A DNA stretch of 64,000 bases from NCBI RefSeq assembly GCF_000478825.2, contig NZ_CP007542.1, positions 2,914,001 to 2,978,000 on the forward strand, read 5' to 3'. Position 1 is the first letter of the stretch. Each line of letters starts with the position of its first letter. This stretch comes from Synechocystis sp. PCC 6714. GTDB lineage: Bacteria; Cyanobacteriota; Cyanobacteriia; Cyanobacteriales; Microcystaceae. The notes beneath the pieces were generated by a model. That model had not been told where the DNA came from and ran no database searches. It saw only the letters and a program-made list of their open reading frames with translations. The position numbers and the translations under genes are program-made. Of this stretch, positions 56,461 to 64,000 are shown piece by piece.

Positions 56461-58059
56461 CTAACGGGAGAGGTTCACTGGGGTGCGATTGGCTCTAATT
56501 TCCACCAAAGGTTGGTCAATCAAGGTTTTGCCGGTCATTTCCGCCGGAACAGGCAGTTGCAAAATATCCAAAATGGTTGGGGCAATGTCCGCTAAACGGC
56601 CCCCTTCCCTTAGCTTAACCTCACCACCATGGCCAGGAATCTTACGCCCTTCTCCTTCTACCAAAATAAAAGGTACTGGATTAGTGGTGTGGGCCGTCCA
56701 AGGGTTGCCAGACTCATCACTCATATATTCCGCATTGCCGTGGTCCGCTGTGATTAGTACCGTTCCTCCCATTTTGGCCGCACTAGCGAGGAGACGACCC
56801 AGGCTACGATCCACTGTTTCGATCGCCTGAATGGCTTCTTTGAGCTTGCCGGTGTGCCCCACCATGTCGGGGTTAGCGTAATTGACCACCACCAGGGAGT
56901 AAATACCTTTTTCCATGGCCCGACAGACCGTATCGGTGACGGCTTCGGCGGACATTTGGGGCGCTTTGTCGTAGGTGGAAACCATGGGGCTTTGAATTAG
57001 TTCCCGGTCTTCCCCTGGAAAGGGTTGCTCTAAACCGCCGTTGAAAAAGTAGGTGACGTGGGGATATTTCTCCGTCTCTGCCGTGCGGAATTGCCTTAAA
57101 CCCTGACGGGCAATAATTTCACCCAAAATATTATTCAAATTCTGGGGTTCAAAGGCCACAATTACGGGCAAAGAGGGATCGTACTGGGTAAAAGTAACAA
57201 AATCCAAGGGTTGGATTCTTTCCCGGGGAAAACCATCAAAGCTGGGGTTAACTAGGGCGTAGCACATTTGCCGGGCTCGGTCTGGGCGGAAGTTGTAGAA
57301 AATCACCCCATCCCCAGCGGCGATCGCCCCGGTGGCAATTCTAGTGGGGGGAATAAATTCGTCGGTGATGTCATCGGCGTAATAGTCCTTAATGACCTGC
57401 GTTGCGCTGCGGCCATCCCCCACTCCATCTTCGGTCATGATGCGATAGGCTTTTTCCACCCGGTCCCAACGGCGATCGCGGTCCATGGCATAGTAGCGAC
57501 CACTGACACTGACAATACGTCCCAAGCCAATTTTGTCTAGGTGGGCTTGGATTTGTTGGACAAAGTGGGCCCCTTGGTTAGTAGCGGTATCCCGGCCATC
57601 GGTGATGGCATGGATGCACAGTTGACTGATGCCCTGGAGCTTGGCCAGGTCGATCAGCCCCAAAAGATGGTCAATGTGGGAGTGGACACCACCGTCGGAA
57701 CATAGACCGATTAAATGTAATTTTCCCTGGCGATCTCGCACCCGTTGGCAGACTTCCACCAACGCTTGGTTGTCAAAAAAACTCCCGTCCTCAATGGCGT
57801 CACTGATACGCACTAACTCCTGGGGCACCACTCGCCCAGCACCCAAATTGAGGTGACCAACTTCAGAATTACCCATTTGACCTTTCGGTAGACCCACATC
57901 TTTCCCCGATGTATGCACCAGGGTATTGGGATAGGCCGCGATCAGACTCTCCATAATGGGCGTATTAGCCTGGGCAATTGCATTCGCGCGGGTATCTGGA
58001 CGATAGCCCCAGCCATCTAGGATGACCAGAACCACCGGGGCGATCGGTGCCTCTGCCAT
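56461..58059 (-). CDS. gpmI: 2,3-bisphosphoglycerate-independent phosphoglycerate mutase
   Basis: A 532-residue manganese-dependent enzyme interconverting 3- and 2-phosphoglycerate. Its alkaline-phosphatase-like metal sites include LDGWGYRPD (N-terminus), GQMGNSEVGHLNLGAGR with the catalytic Ser, VSGRYYAMDRDRRWDR, and TADHGNAE with HTTNPVPF near the end. It branches carbon from the Calvin cycle into lower glycolysis. It is probably co-transcribed with secG. Length and start are normal. Confidence 0.95.
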   Translation of the reverse strand: MAEAPIAPVVLVILDGWGYRPDTRANAIAQANTPIMESLIAAYPNTLVHTSGKDVGLPKGQMGNSEVGHLNLGAGRVVPQELVRISDAIEDGSFFDNQALVEVCQRVRDRQGKLHLIGLCSDGGVHSHIDHLLGLIDLAKLQGISQLCIHAITDGRDTATNQGAHFVQQIQAHLDKIGLGRIVSVSGRYYAMDRDRRWDRVEKAYRIMTEDGVGDGRSATQVIKDYYADDITDEFIPPTRIATGAIAAGDGVIFYNFRPDRARQMCYALVNPSFDGFPRERIQPLDFVTFTQYDPSLPVIVAFEPQNLNNILGEIIARQGLRQFRTAETEKYPHVTYFFNGGLEQPFPGEDRELIQSPMVSTYDKAPQMSAEAVTDTVCRAMEKGIYSLVVVNYANPDMVGHTGKLKEAIQAIETVDRSLGRLLASAAKMGGTVLITADHGNAEYMSDESGNPWTAHTTNPVPFILVEGEGRKIPGHGGEVKLREGGRLADIAPTILDILQLPVPAEMTGKTLIDQPLVEIRANRTPVNLSR

Positions 58060-58152
58060 GGTTATTGCCTCACTACAGTTAAAAAGTCTGCAAAAGATGC
58101 CCTTGATAATACCATCAAAAACATCCGGGGTAACTGCCCCTCCGGACCGAGC

Positions 58153-59769
58153 TTAATTCTTAATATCCATGGCCTGTTGAAGTTGGGCTGAAGTAAGACT
58201 TTGTACCAATTGCAGCGGTAGAGGATCTTGACTCATCTTTTGCACCATGCCATCCGTTAGATATGGTTTAAGGGTACTATCTTGGCGGAGGTAGAGATCA
58301 AAGAAAGCCAAACCTAAACTTTTCATGTAGGTGTAGGCTAAATCCTGCCCTGGGCCAACAATTTTTTCCGGTAAATTGTCGGTATCTTCTAGAAAAGATA
58401 AATGGGTGCCATTTTGCACTAGCAGCAGATACTTATCCACCCCTTCAATGAGGGAAAAGGGAATGATTTGTTCCGGTACCGGTGGAGCAAAAATATCTTT
58501 ACTGCCGGCCACAATCATGGTGGGTACGGCCAGATTTTTCATACCATCGGGGCCAAAAATAGGGTTAGTAACTGGGTTGATGGCCAACACTGCTTTAATC
58601 CGCTTTTCCCTCAGGTTAGAGGTAGGCGGGGCACTACCAACCCCCTGACATTGCCAGAGTAGGGCGGGGTTGAGGTTAATTTGATTGGGTTGATTTAATT
58701 GGCCGCACTGTTGCAGTAACTCTGCCCATTCCAGGGTTGCCCCCCCACTGGCGATCGCCGTGTAACCTCCTAGAGAGTGACCTAAAATCCCCACATTGTT
58801 AATGTCGAATTTGCCTTGCCAAGCTGGATCCGTTGCCGCTTTTTGGGCCAAGGTATCCAGCACCAAACTCACATCTTGGGGTTGGTCCAACCAAGCGTTG
58901 GGATTGGGAAAAGTGTCTAAACCCTGGAGAGAATCCTGCATCCGGGCCGCATCACTTTCAGGAAAATCAATGCCGGCGATCGCCAAGCCGTGGGAAGCCA
59001 AATGGTCGGCGATGTAAGTGAAAGCCTGAAAATTAGAATTTAAACCGGGGGCGACTACCACTAAGGGAGCAGGCTGACCACCGCCCTGGGGCAAATAGAC
59101 AAAGACATTGACCGCCTGGCCATCGGGACGGGGAATGGTCAAATTTTCCCTTGTCCAGGGTTGAGTTCCCGGTTGGGCCAAATCCAATGGTGCCAGGGGC
59201 GGCACCGTAGAGGCGGAGGTATTTTCCTGGGTCCCCAACCAAGCAAAAATGCGGTCGGTGGCTTGGTATAAACTATCAGCTTGGTCAAGGGTATTTTTAA
59301 AAGTATCGAGGTTTAAAACTAGCTCTTGGCCCCCGTAGGCATTAATCACATCAATAATTTTAAAGCCATTGGAATTTTGGGCAGCGGTGATAATAGCTCC
59401 CTCTAAAAAAGGCTGGCTTTGGTTGGCAGGGGCATCAATGATATAGCTCAACTGTTGGGCAATTTCTTTACCAAAAGCGGTGTTAAAAAATTCAAAAGCT
59501 TCTACGGAATTTATCTTAAAAGAGTGATTTAATAGCCCCCGCAATTTTTCTAATTCTTCCCCCCGCAAATGTTGGGTATAAAATGCCAAATCAGGATCAA
59601 TATTTCCTGTTTCTGCAAAGGTGGTCAAACTCTCCACAGAGACGTCAAATTGACCCAGGGGAGTGAGGGAAAAGACTATCTTTTCCGCCCCGATCGCCCA
59701 ATTAGGGGAGCCAACGGTCAAAAATCCAGCGGTGATAACCACTCTAAAAAAGCGCTTAACATTAATCAT
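58153..59769 (-). CDS. DUF1400 alpha/beta hydrolase, second copy
   Basis: 538 residues with the same architecture as the gene at 9942: a signal-like N-terminus (about 5-27), DUF1400 domain (about 30-150, IVFSLTPLGQFDVSVESLTTF), then an alpha/beta hydrolase with VVVAPGLNSNFQAF, nucleophile elbow GHSLGG (about 331), Asp in VAGSKDIFAPP and His in NGTHLSFLED. Substrate unknown; an esterase or lipase of the cell envelope is likely. It lies between gpmI (downstream) and a glycosyltransferase gene (upstream, 66 bp), all minus strand. Confidence 0.85.
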   Translation of the reverse strand: MINVKRFFRVVITAGFLTVGSPNWAIGAEKIVFSLTPLGQFDVSVESLTTFAETGNIDPDLAFYTQHLRGEELEKLRGLLNHSFKINSVEAFEFFNTAFGKEIAQQLSYIIDAPANQSQPFLEGAIITAAQNSNGFKIIDVINAYGGQELVLNLDTFKNTLDQADSLYQATDRIFAWLGTQENTSASTVPPLAPLDLAQPGTQPWTRENLTIPRPDGQAVNVFVYLPQGGGQPAPLVVVAPGLNSNFQAFTYIADHLASHGLAIAGIDFPESDAARMQDSLQGLDTFPNPNAWLDQPQDVSLVLDTLAQKAATDPAWQGKFDINNVGILGHSLGGYTAIASGGATLEWAELLQQCGQLNQPNQINLNPALLWQCQGVGSAPPTSNLREKRIKAVLAINPVTNPIFGPDGMKNLAVPTMIVAGSKDIFAPPVPEQIIPFSLIEGVDKYLLLVQNGTHLSFLEDTDNLPEKIVGPGQDLAYTYMKSLGLAFFDLYLRQDSTLKPYLTDGMVQKMSQDPLPLQLVQSLTSAQLQQAMDIKN

Positions 59770-59835
59770 AAATGTACTATTTCAACTTTCTTAAAATAGA
59801 AAAAATCGTTTAAATAATAGAAGAAAAAACCTTTA

Positions 59836-60846
59836 TTACCGAGAAAAATTTTTCTCAAATCCGGCCATTTCTGCCAAGGTGTAGAGGGGACGGCCCTTAA
59901 CTTCATCGTAAATACGGCCAATGTATTCTCCCAAAATACCAATGCAAATTAGCTGGACTGCGCCGAAAAAAAGATTGGCAATGACCACCGTGGCAAAACC
60001 ATCTAAAGGGGAATTGGTTTCTGACAAGCGCCAGTATAGAACCAATACCATCATAGCCATGGCCAACAGGGCGGCGAAAAGTCCTAGGTAGGTCGCCAGG
60101 CGCAGGGGCACAATGGAAAAGGAAACAAGGCTATTGATAGCCAAACGCAGGGACTTACGGAAAGTATATTTCACTTCTCCTGCATGGCGGGGGTCCCGTT
60201 CAAACTTAATGCCGGTTTGGGGAAAGCCCACCCAAGCCCTCAAGCCCCGAATGTAACGATTCCTCTCTGGCATGGCATTGAGCAAATCCACCACCCGGCG
60301 GTCCATCAAGCAAAAATCCCCCGTATCCGCCGGGATCTTAACATCCGCTAGCCTTTGCAACAGTCGGTAAAATCCATAGGCCGTTAGCCGCTTGAACCAA
60401 CCTTCCTGGCGACGCTTGACCCGCTGGGCATAGACCACGCTGTAGCCTGCCTGCCACTGTTCCACTAGTTGGGGCACCAATTCCGGAGGATCCTGTAAAT
60501 CCGCATCAAGGATAATTACCGCTTGCCCCCGGGCAAAGTTTAACCCCGCCGTCACTGCCACCTGATGACCAAAGTTACGGGCAAAACTAAGGTAACAAAC
60601 CCGTTCATCTTGATTGTGTAAAGCACGGATCATTTCCAGGGAGCGATCGCCACTGCCGTCGTTAATCAGCACCAATTCCGCACTACCCAAACCGTCCATC
60701 ACCACCTTTAATCGCTGGTATAACAAAGGAATATTATCTTCTTCGTTATAAATCGGCACGATCAGAGAATACATTGGCCCCTGGCGATCGCCATTATGGG
60801 CCTTAATTTCAGACCAGCTCAGGGAATTGGTGGAATTGCTAACCAT
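59836..60846 (-). CDS. Family 2 glycosyltransferase with C-terminal membrane anchor
   Basis: 336 residues. A GT2 catalytic domain (about 22-230) has [20 protein letters not shown], the DxD-type [14 protein letters not shown] and the [19 protein letters not shown] region; two C-terminal hydrophobic helices (about 245-275 and 285-312) anchor it, ending [23 protein letters not shown]. This is the GtrB/polyprenyl-phosphate hexose transferase type, which moves a sugar onto undecaprenyl phosphate. It lies 63 bp after the PCP_red gene and may share its transcript with kaiC3. Confidence 0.9.
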   Translation of the reverse strand: MVSNSTNSLSWSEIKAHNGDRQGPMYSLIVPIYNEEDNIPLLYQRLKVVMDGLGSAELVLINDGSGDRSLEMIRALHNQDERVCYLSFARNFGHQVAVTAGLNFARGQAVIILDADLQDPPELVPQLVEQWQAGYSVVYAQRVKRRQEGWFKRLTAYGFYRLLQRLADVKIPADTGDFCLMDRRVVDLLNAMPERNRYIRGLRAWVGFPQTGIKFERDPRHAGEVKYTFRKSLRLAINSLVSFSIVPLRLATYLGLFAALLAMAMMVLVLYWRLSETNSPLDGFATVVIANLFFGAVQLICIGILGEYIGRIYDEVKGRPLYTLAEMAGFEKNFSR

Positions 60847-60909
60847 GGTTAAAGGGGGATTGCTGATAGCTTTAGCCCGAACAGTTGAACGATAAATCTG
60901 AGCAACGGT

Positions 60910-61086
60910 TCACTGGCCAAACTCCAGACGGGCCTGCTCCACCAAATCCACTGTCACCTCATCTAGATCCCCTTGTCGGGCCAACTGCTCAATGCGTTGA
61001 CGGGCCTGTACCCGGGCAAAATAGGGAATATTTTTCAACTTCTGCCGAGCTTCGGGAGTCCAGGGTAAGGATTCTTGCCACTGCAT
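60910..61086 (-). CDS. Small PCP_red-domain protein
   Basis: 58 residues: [20 protein letters not shown], then [20 protein letters not shown] and [18 protein letters not shown]. It is a stand-alone copy of the PCP_red domain (the C-terminal helical segment of light-independent protochlorophyllide reductase subunit B): WTPEA..L..IP.F.R..AR..IE, with VT.D.VE.AR..FG. It has a strong GGAGG site six or seven bases before the ATG. Alone it cannot be a reductase; I infer a DNA- or protein-binding helical module. It is 45 bp downstream of kaiC3. Confidence 0.8.
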   Translation of the reverse strand: MQWQESLPWTPEARQKLKNIPYFARVQARQRIEQLARQGDLDEVTVDLVEQARLEFGQ

Positions 61087-61131
61087 AGATTAATTTCCTC
61101 CGGATTTGCAAAGGTGGGCAGGGGGAATTGA

Positions 61132-62649
61132 CTATATTTTCTCATCGAATAAACCACTGAGCCGTTCCACCTCACTCTGGGCTGTGTACATGGGCGTTCC
61201 AGCCAGAATACCGGTGACGTTGCGGAAAGGTTTGCCGATGTGCATGCCCTTATGATCGATGGAGAACTCCCGAATGTCCTTATCATGCATGGAGCCCCGC
61301 ATTTTTAGCACTGTAATCCCCCGGCGCATTTCCCCGTACATTTCCACGTAACGCAACAGAATAATGGAGTCAGTGATGGTGGAAATATGGGCATCGGTGA
61401 TGGACGCTCCCCCCAGTAAATTGGGGGTGGTGGAGGTAAATAAACCGCCAATTTCCTGCTGTTTGATAAATGAAGTTAAACCGATAATAAATTCCCGAAA
61501 ACTTTTCAGGGTGGAAACCCTTTCTAGGGCAGAAAGACTATCCACTGCTACTCGATTGGGCTTAAATTCTTGGATAATATCCTTCATCATGATCAGATGA
61601 TTTTCCAAGTTGGTGGTTTCGGGATAGCGACAAACCACTTTCAGTTTGCCTTCTTTTTCCATTTGCTTGAAATCCACACCCCAACCGGTAGCGTTGCGGA
61701 TCAATTGCTCCCGGCTTTCTTCAAAGGCAAAGACTAAACAGCGCTCTCCATTGGCCACGCCTCCGTCCATAAATTCCGTCACCATCAGGGTTTTGCCTGT
61801 GCCCGTTGCCCCGGAGACTAAAATGATCGAATCTCGGAAGAAGCCACTGCCACACATGCGGTCTAATTCTTCACTGCCGGAGGTAATGCGGATATCGGAG
61901 GATTTTTGCTCTAGCTCAATCGCCGACAGGGGAATGATGACGATGCCCTTTTTATTAATAATAGTGAAGGGAAATTCGCCCTTTTGGTGGTCGGTGCCAC
62001 GATATTTAAGGATCTCAATGGTGCGGCGACGTTTTTCATCGGCCAGGACGTTGCGGACAATAACCACGTTATCGGCCACAAATTCTTCTACTCCGTAGCG
62101 GCTAATTTCTCCATACTCTTCTACCCGCTCGGCGGTCATGATGGCGGTGACTTCCAACTCCCGCAGGGCAGAGGCGAGGCGAAACAAATCACTCCGCACC
62201 TGAGCACTGTCGGTGAGATGGCTGAAAATGGCCCCCAGGGAATCGAGGGAAATACGGCTGGCTTTATATTTGCGGACAGCGTGTTCAATGCGGGCAATCA
62301 AAGCTCCCAGGTCATATTCTCCACTGACAATGGGGCGATCGCCGGGTTGGGGGGAAGCATCAACAAAAATCCATTTGCCTTCATTTTCCCATTGCTGAAT
62401 ATTCCAACCAAAACCCCGCATATTTTTCCTTAGGGCCTTGGGCGGTTCTTCAAAGGTGACAAAAACACCGTTTTCTCCCCGATGAATACCTTCGACCAAA
62501 AATTGGCAAGCAAAAATAGTTTTAGCACTCCCCGCTGTCCCGGCTATCAGTGTGGCACGGCCAAGGGGAAGACCACCATCGGAGAGAAAATCAAAGCCTG
62601 GAATACCCGTCTCCAACTTCTCGATACCACCTGTCTCTTGCTCTAACAT
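61132..62649 (-). CDS. kaiC3: KaiC3-type circadian clock ATPase/kinase
   Basis: 505 residues from the ATG at 62649 (a TTG upstream would give 514). Two RecA-like domains: CI with AGTAGSAKT and TFEEPP, CII with SGATGTGKT and FEESRE. The phospho-acceptor pair is Ser423-Thr424 in ITDAHISTITD, matching the Ser/Thr of KaiC. No kaiA or kaiB is adjacent. PCC 6803 has three KaiC proteins; this neighbourhood matches kaiC3 (slr1942), which interacts with KaiB3 and affects dark/chemoheterotrophic growth. It is followed by the PCP_red gene. Confidence 0.93.
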   Translation of the reverse strand: MLEQETGGIEKLETGIPGFDFLSDGGLPLGRATLIAGTAGSAKTIFACQFLVEGIHRGENGVFVTFEEPPKALRKNMRGFGWNIQQWENEGKWIFVDASPQPGDRPIVSGEYDLGALIARIEHAVRKYKASRISLDSLGAIFSHLTDSAQVRSDLFRLASALRELEVTAIMTAERVEEYGEISRYGVEEFVADNVVIVRNVLADEKRRRTIEILKYRGTDHQKGEFPFTIINKKGIVIIPLSAIELEQKSSDIRITSGSEELDRMCGSGFFRDSIILVSGATGTGKTLMVTEFMDGGVANGERCLVFAFEESREQLIRNATGWGVDFKQMEKEGKLKVVCRYPETTNLENHLIMMKDIIQEFKPNRVAVDSLSALERVSTLKSFREFIIGLTSFIKQQEIGGLFTSTTPNLLGGASITDAHISTITDSIILLRYVEMYGEMRRGITVLKMRGSMHDKDIREFSIDHKGMHIGKPFRNVTGILAGTPMYTAQSEVERLSGLFDEKI

Positions 62650-62842
62650 CCGTTCACTGCCAAATATTCGGAACAAACGGGCATTATACCAGTGTTGACA
62701 ATGCTACCGATACCACCGATCTCAGCCAGGGGCAGTCAATGTGGGAAATATCTGCCCCTTGTCAATGGGTCTTTGAGCTTAGGGCTAAAATGCAAAGGTA
62801 GCTATGCTTGGGAACTAGATTGCAAACCCATTTTGCCGATAA

Positions 62843-63745
62843 ATGATGAATAAGGGCACCATCGCCGGGGAAGAATTTGCCCATTGGTATGCGACAGCTC
62901 AACAAATGGCGATCGCCAATGGTATTGAGCCAGGGGAATTGGATTGGTTATTGCAAGGGTGGACAGACTTAGACCGTTTAGGTCTCCGGCTGCAGGATTT
63001 TCGCCACCGAGAGATTGCCTTGCAGGAAACTTGGGAAAATATTCAACGGGGCTGGCGGAGGAGAGTGGAAGAAAAATATCCAGTGCAATACCTCTTGGGC
63101 CAAACCCAGTGGCGTGACTTTACCATTAAAGTGACTGATGATGTACTAATTCCCCGGCCAGAAACGGAGCTAATTATTGACATAGTCCAGCGGGAACATC
63201 CTTATTTTCCCGTGTCTGACTGCGCTGACCATTGGGTGGACTTGGGTACGGGGAGTGGGATCATTGCCTTGGGTTTAGCCGCCACGTTTGCCCAAGCCAT
63301 AGTCCATGGAGTGGATTGCAGCGGCTCCGCTTTGGCGATCGCCAGGGACAATGCCCAGCTTAATCAGCTTGGCGATCGTATTCAGTTCCATCAAGGCCAT
63401 TGGTGGAAACCCCTCAACCATCTGAGGGGCCAGGTTCAGGGCATGGTGTCCAATCCGCCTTATATTCCCCAATGGGAATTAGCCCACTTACAGCCGGAAG
63501 TGATTAACCATGAACCTTTATTAGCCCTAGATGGCGGCCCCGATGGTTTAGAAGCAGTGGAGCAATTGATCAGGCGATCGCCAGCTTATTTAAAGCCCGG
63601 TGGCTTTTGGTTAGTGGAAATTATGGTAGGCCAAGCCCCCATTGTGGCCCAGCAGTTAAAAGTAACGGGCTGTTATCAAGATATTCAAATTCACCTCGAC
63701 CTGGCGGGCATTGAGCGGTTTGTCTCCGCCCGCACCCTGGCTTAA
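62843..63745 (+). CDS. prmC: Peptide chain release factor N5-glutamine methyltransferase
   Basis: A 300-residue methyltransferase that modifies the GGQ glutamine of release factors. An N-terminal helical domain (about 1-85) contains VQYLLGQTQWRDFTI; the AdoMet domain has IPRPETELIID, WVDLGTGSGIIALGLAATFA (motif I) and the catalytic NPPYIP in MVSNPPYIPQWE. Two adjacent ATGs (62843, 62846) are possible starts. It is divergent from kaiC3 and convergent with tldD. Confidence 0.94.
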   Translation: MMNKGTIAGEEFAHWYATAQQMAIANGIEPGELDWLLQGWTDLDRLGLRLQDFRHREIALQETWENIQRGWRRRVEEKYPVQYLLGQTQWRDFTIKVTDDVLIPRPETELIIDIVQREHPYFPVSDCADHWVDLGTGSGIIALGLAATFAQAIVHGVDCSGSALAIARDNAQLNQLGDRIQFHQGHWWKPLNHLRGQVQGMVSNPPYIPQWELAHLQPEVINHEPLLALDGGPDGLEAVEQLIRRSPAYLKPGGFWLVEIMVGQAPIVAQQLKVTGCYQDIQIHLDLAGIERFVSARTLA

Positions 63746-63771
63746 CTGATTCTCTGGAATTAGGAGAAAAA

Positions 63772-64000
63772 TTAACGCCCCCCGACGGTGATGGCATCCA
63801 CCTTGATGTGGGGTTGGCCTACGGTGACATAGATACTGCCACTAACGGAGCCGCAAAATCCGGCCGCTAGGGCCAAATCCTGGGAAGACATGGAAATTTT
63901 ATTCATAATCTCCGTGGCGGTACCAATTAACGTTGCTCCCTTGAGGGGTTTGGTTAGCTGGCCATTTTCCACCAGGTAAGCTTCAGAAACAGCAAAGTTA
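63772..64000 (-). CDS. tldD: C-terminal end of a TldD/PmbA-family protease (partial)
   Basis: The minus-strand frame is open through the window edge and reads [52 protein letters not shown] and [11 protein letters not shown] at the end. That ending is typical of TldD, a modulator protease partner of PmbA. The zinc motif HExxxH and the start lie beyond position 64000. The internal GTG at 63972 is not the start. Confidence 0.85.
   Translation of the reverse strand, partial: NFAVSEAYLVENGQLTKPLKGATLIGTATEIMNKISMSSQDLALAAGFCGSVSGSIYVTVGQPHIKVDAITVGGR

Overview
The window comes from a unicellular cyanobacterium of the genus Synechocystis. The palindrome GCGATCGC (HIP1) occurs about sixty times by eye, and the genes for the SbtA/SbtB bicarbonate system, IctB, Thf1, NblA, DesA, KaiC3, LrtA and a split PilL/CheA kinase resemble those I remember from Synechocystis sp. 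PCC 6803. The IctB and DesA termini differ from the PCC 6803 proteins as I recall them, so this is probably a close relative (PCC 6714-like) rather than PCC 6803 itself. That identification is from memory and was not searched.

Layout. 0-9 kb holds the end of a 7TM-HD phosphohydrolase, a one-helix hypothetical protein, sbtA-sbtB, nadK and thf1 on the opposite strand, a membrane/coiled-coil protein with a second open frame over its repeats, ictB, the nblA1-nblA2 pair and two cyanobacterial unknowns. 9-19 kb carries galE, a DUF1400 alpha/beta hydrolase, desA, pgi, efp-accB, a TLP40-type cyclophilin and a MacB/FtsX permease. 19-26 kb has fur, a DUF2839 protein, a GNAT protein, yidD, a GATC-type adenine methylase and metH. 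26-35.4 kb is one tightly packed minus-strand run: era, pilL-C (CheA-like with two receiver domains), a GH38 alpha-mannosidase, a DppC-like permease and a MEKHLA protein. 35.9-44 kb holds sigB, a B12/radical-SAM protein, a DUF1830 protein, glgA, tRNA-Lys, a decayed mobile-element region with a tiny ribbon-helix-helix gene, lipB and lrtA. 44-55 kb has a LysM/M23 peptidase, trmL, gshA, yebC, an FHA protein, a copper P-type ATPase, a DUF3318 protein and the pyruvate dehydrogenase E2 gene. 55-64 kb holds a metzincin-like protease, secG, gpmI, a second DUF1400 hydrolase, a family-2 glycosyltransferase, a 58-residue PCP_red protein, kaiC3, prmC and the end of tldD.

How the genes work together. This is mostly core chromosome: inorganic carbon uptake, phycobilisome turnover, membrane lipid desaturation, glycogen and glycolysis, methionine synthesis, phototaxis signalling and clock-related signalling. 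No prophage, CRISPR array, intact transposase or biosynthetic cluster was seen.

The most interesting points are: (1) a composite promoter before nblA1, where an NtcA-type site is correctly spaced from a -10 box that lies inside an RpaB HLR1 motif; (2) two 95-bp, 94/95-identical MITE-like elements with TA at their ends; (3) two copies of an IS200/IS605-like right-end hairpin, one just upstream of pgi and one fused to the end of the tiny RHH gene; (4) the five-gene era/pilL-C/mannosidase run; (5) a coiled-coil gene readable in two frames; (6) the kaiC3/PCP_red pairing.
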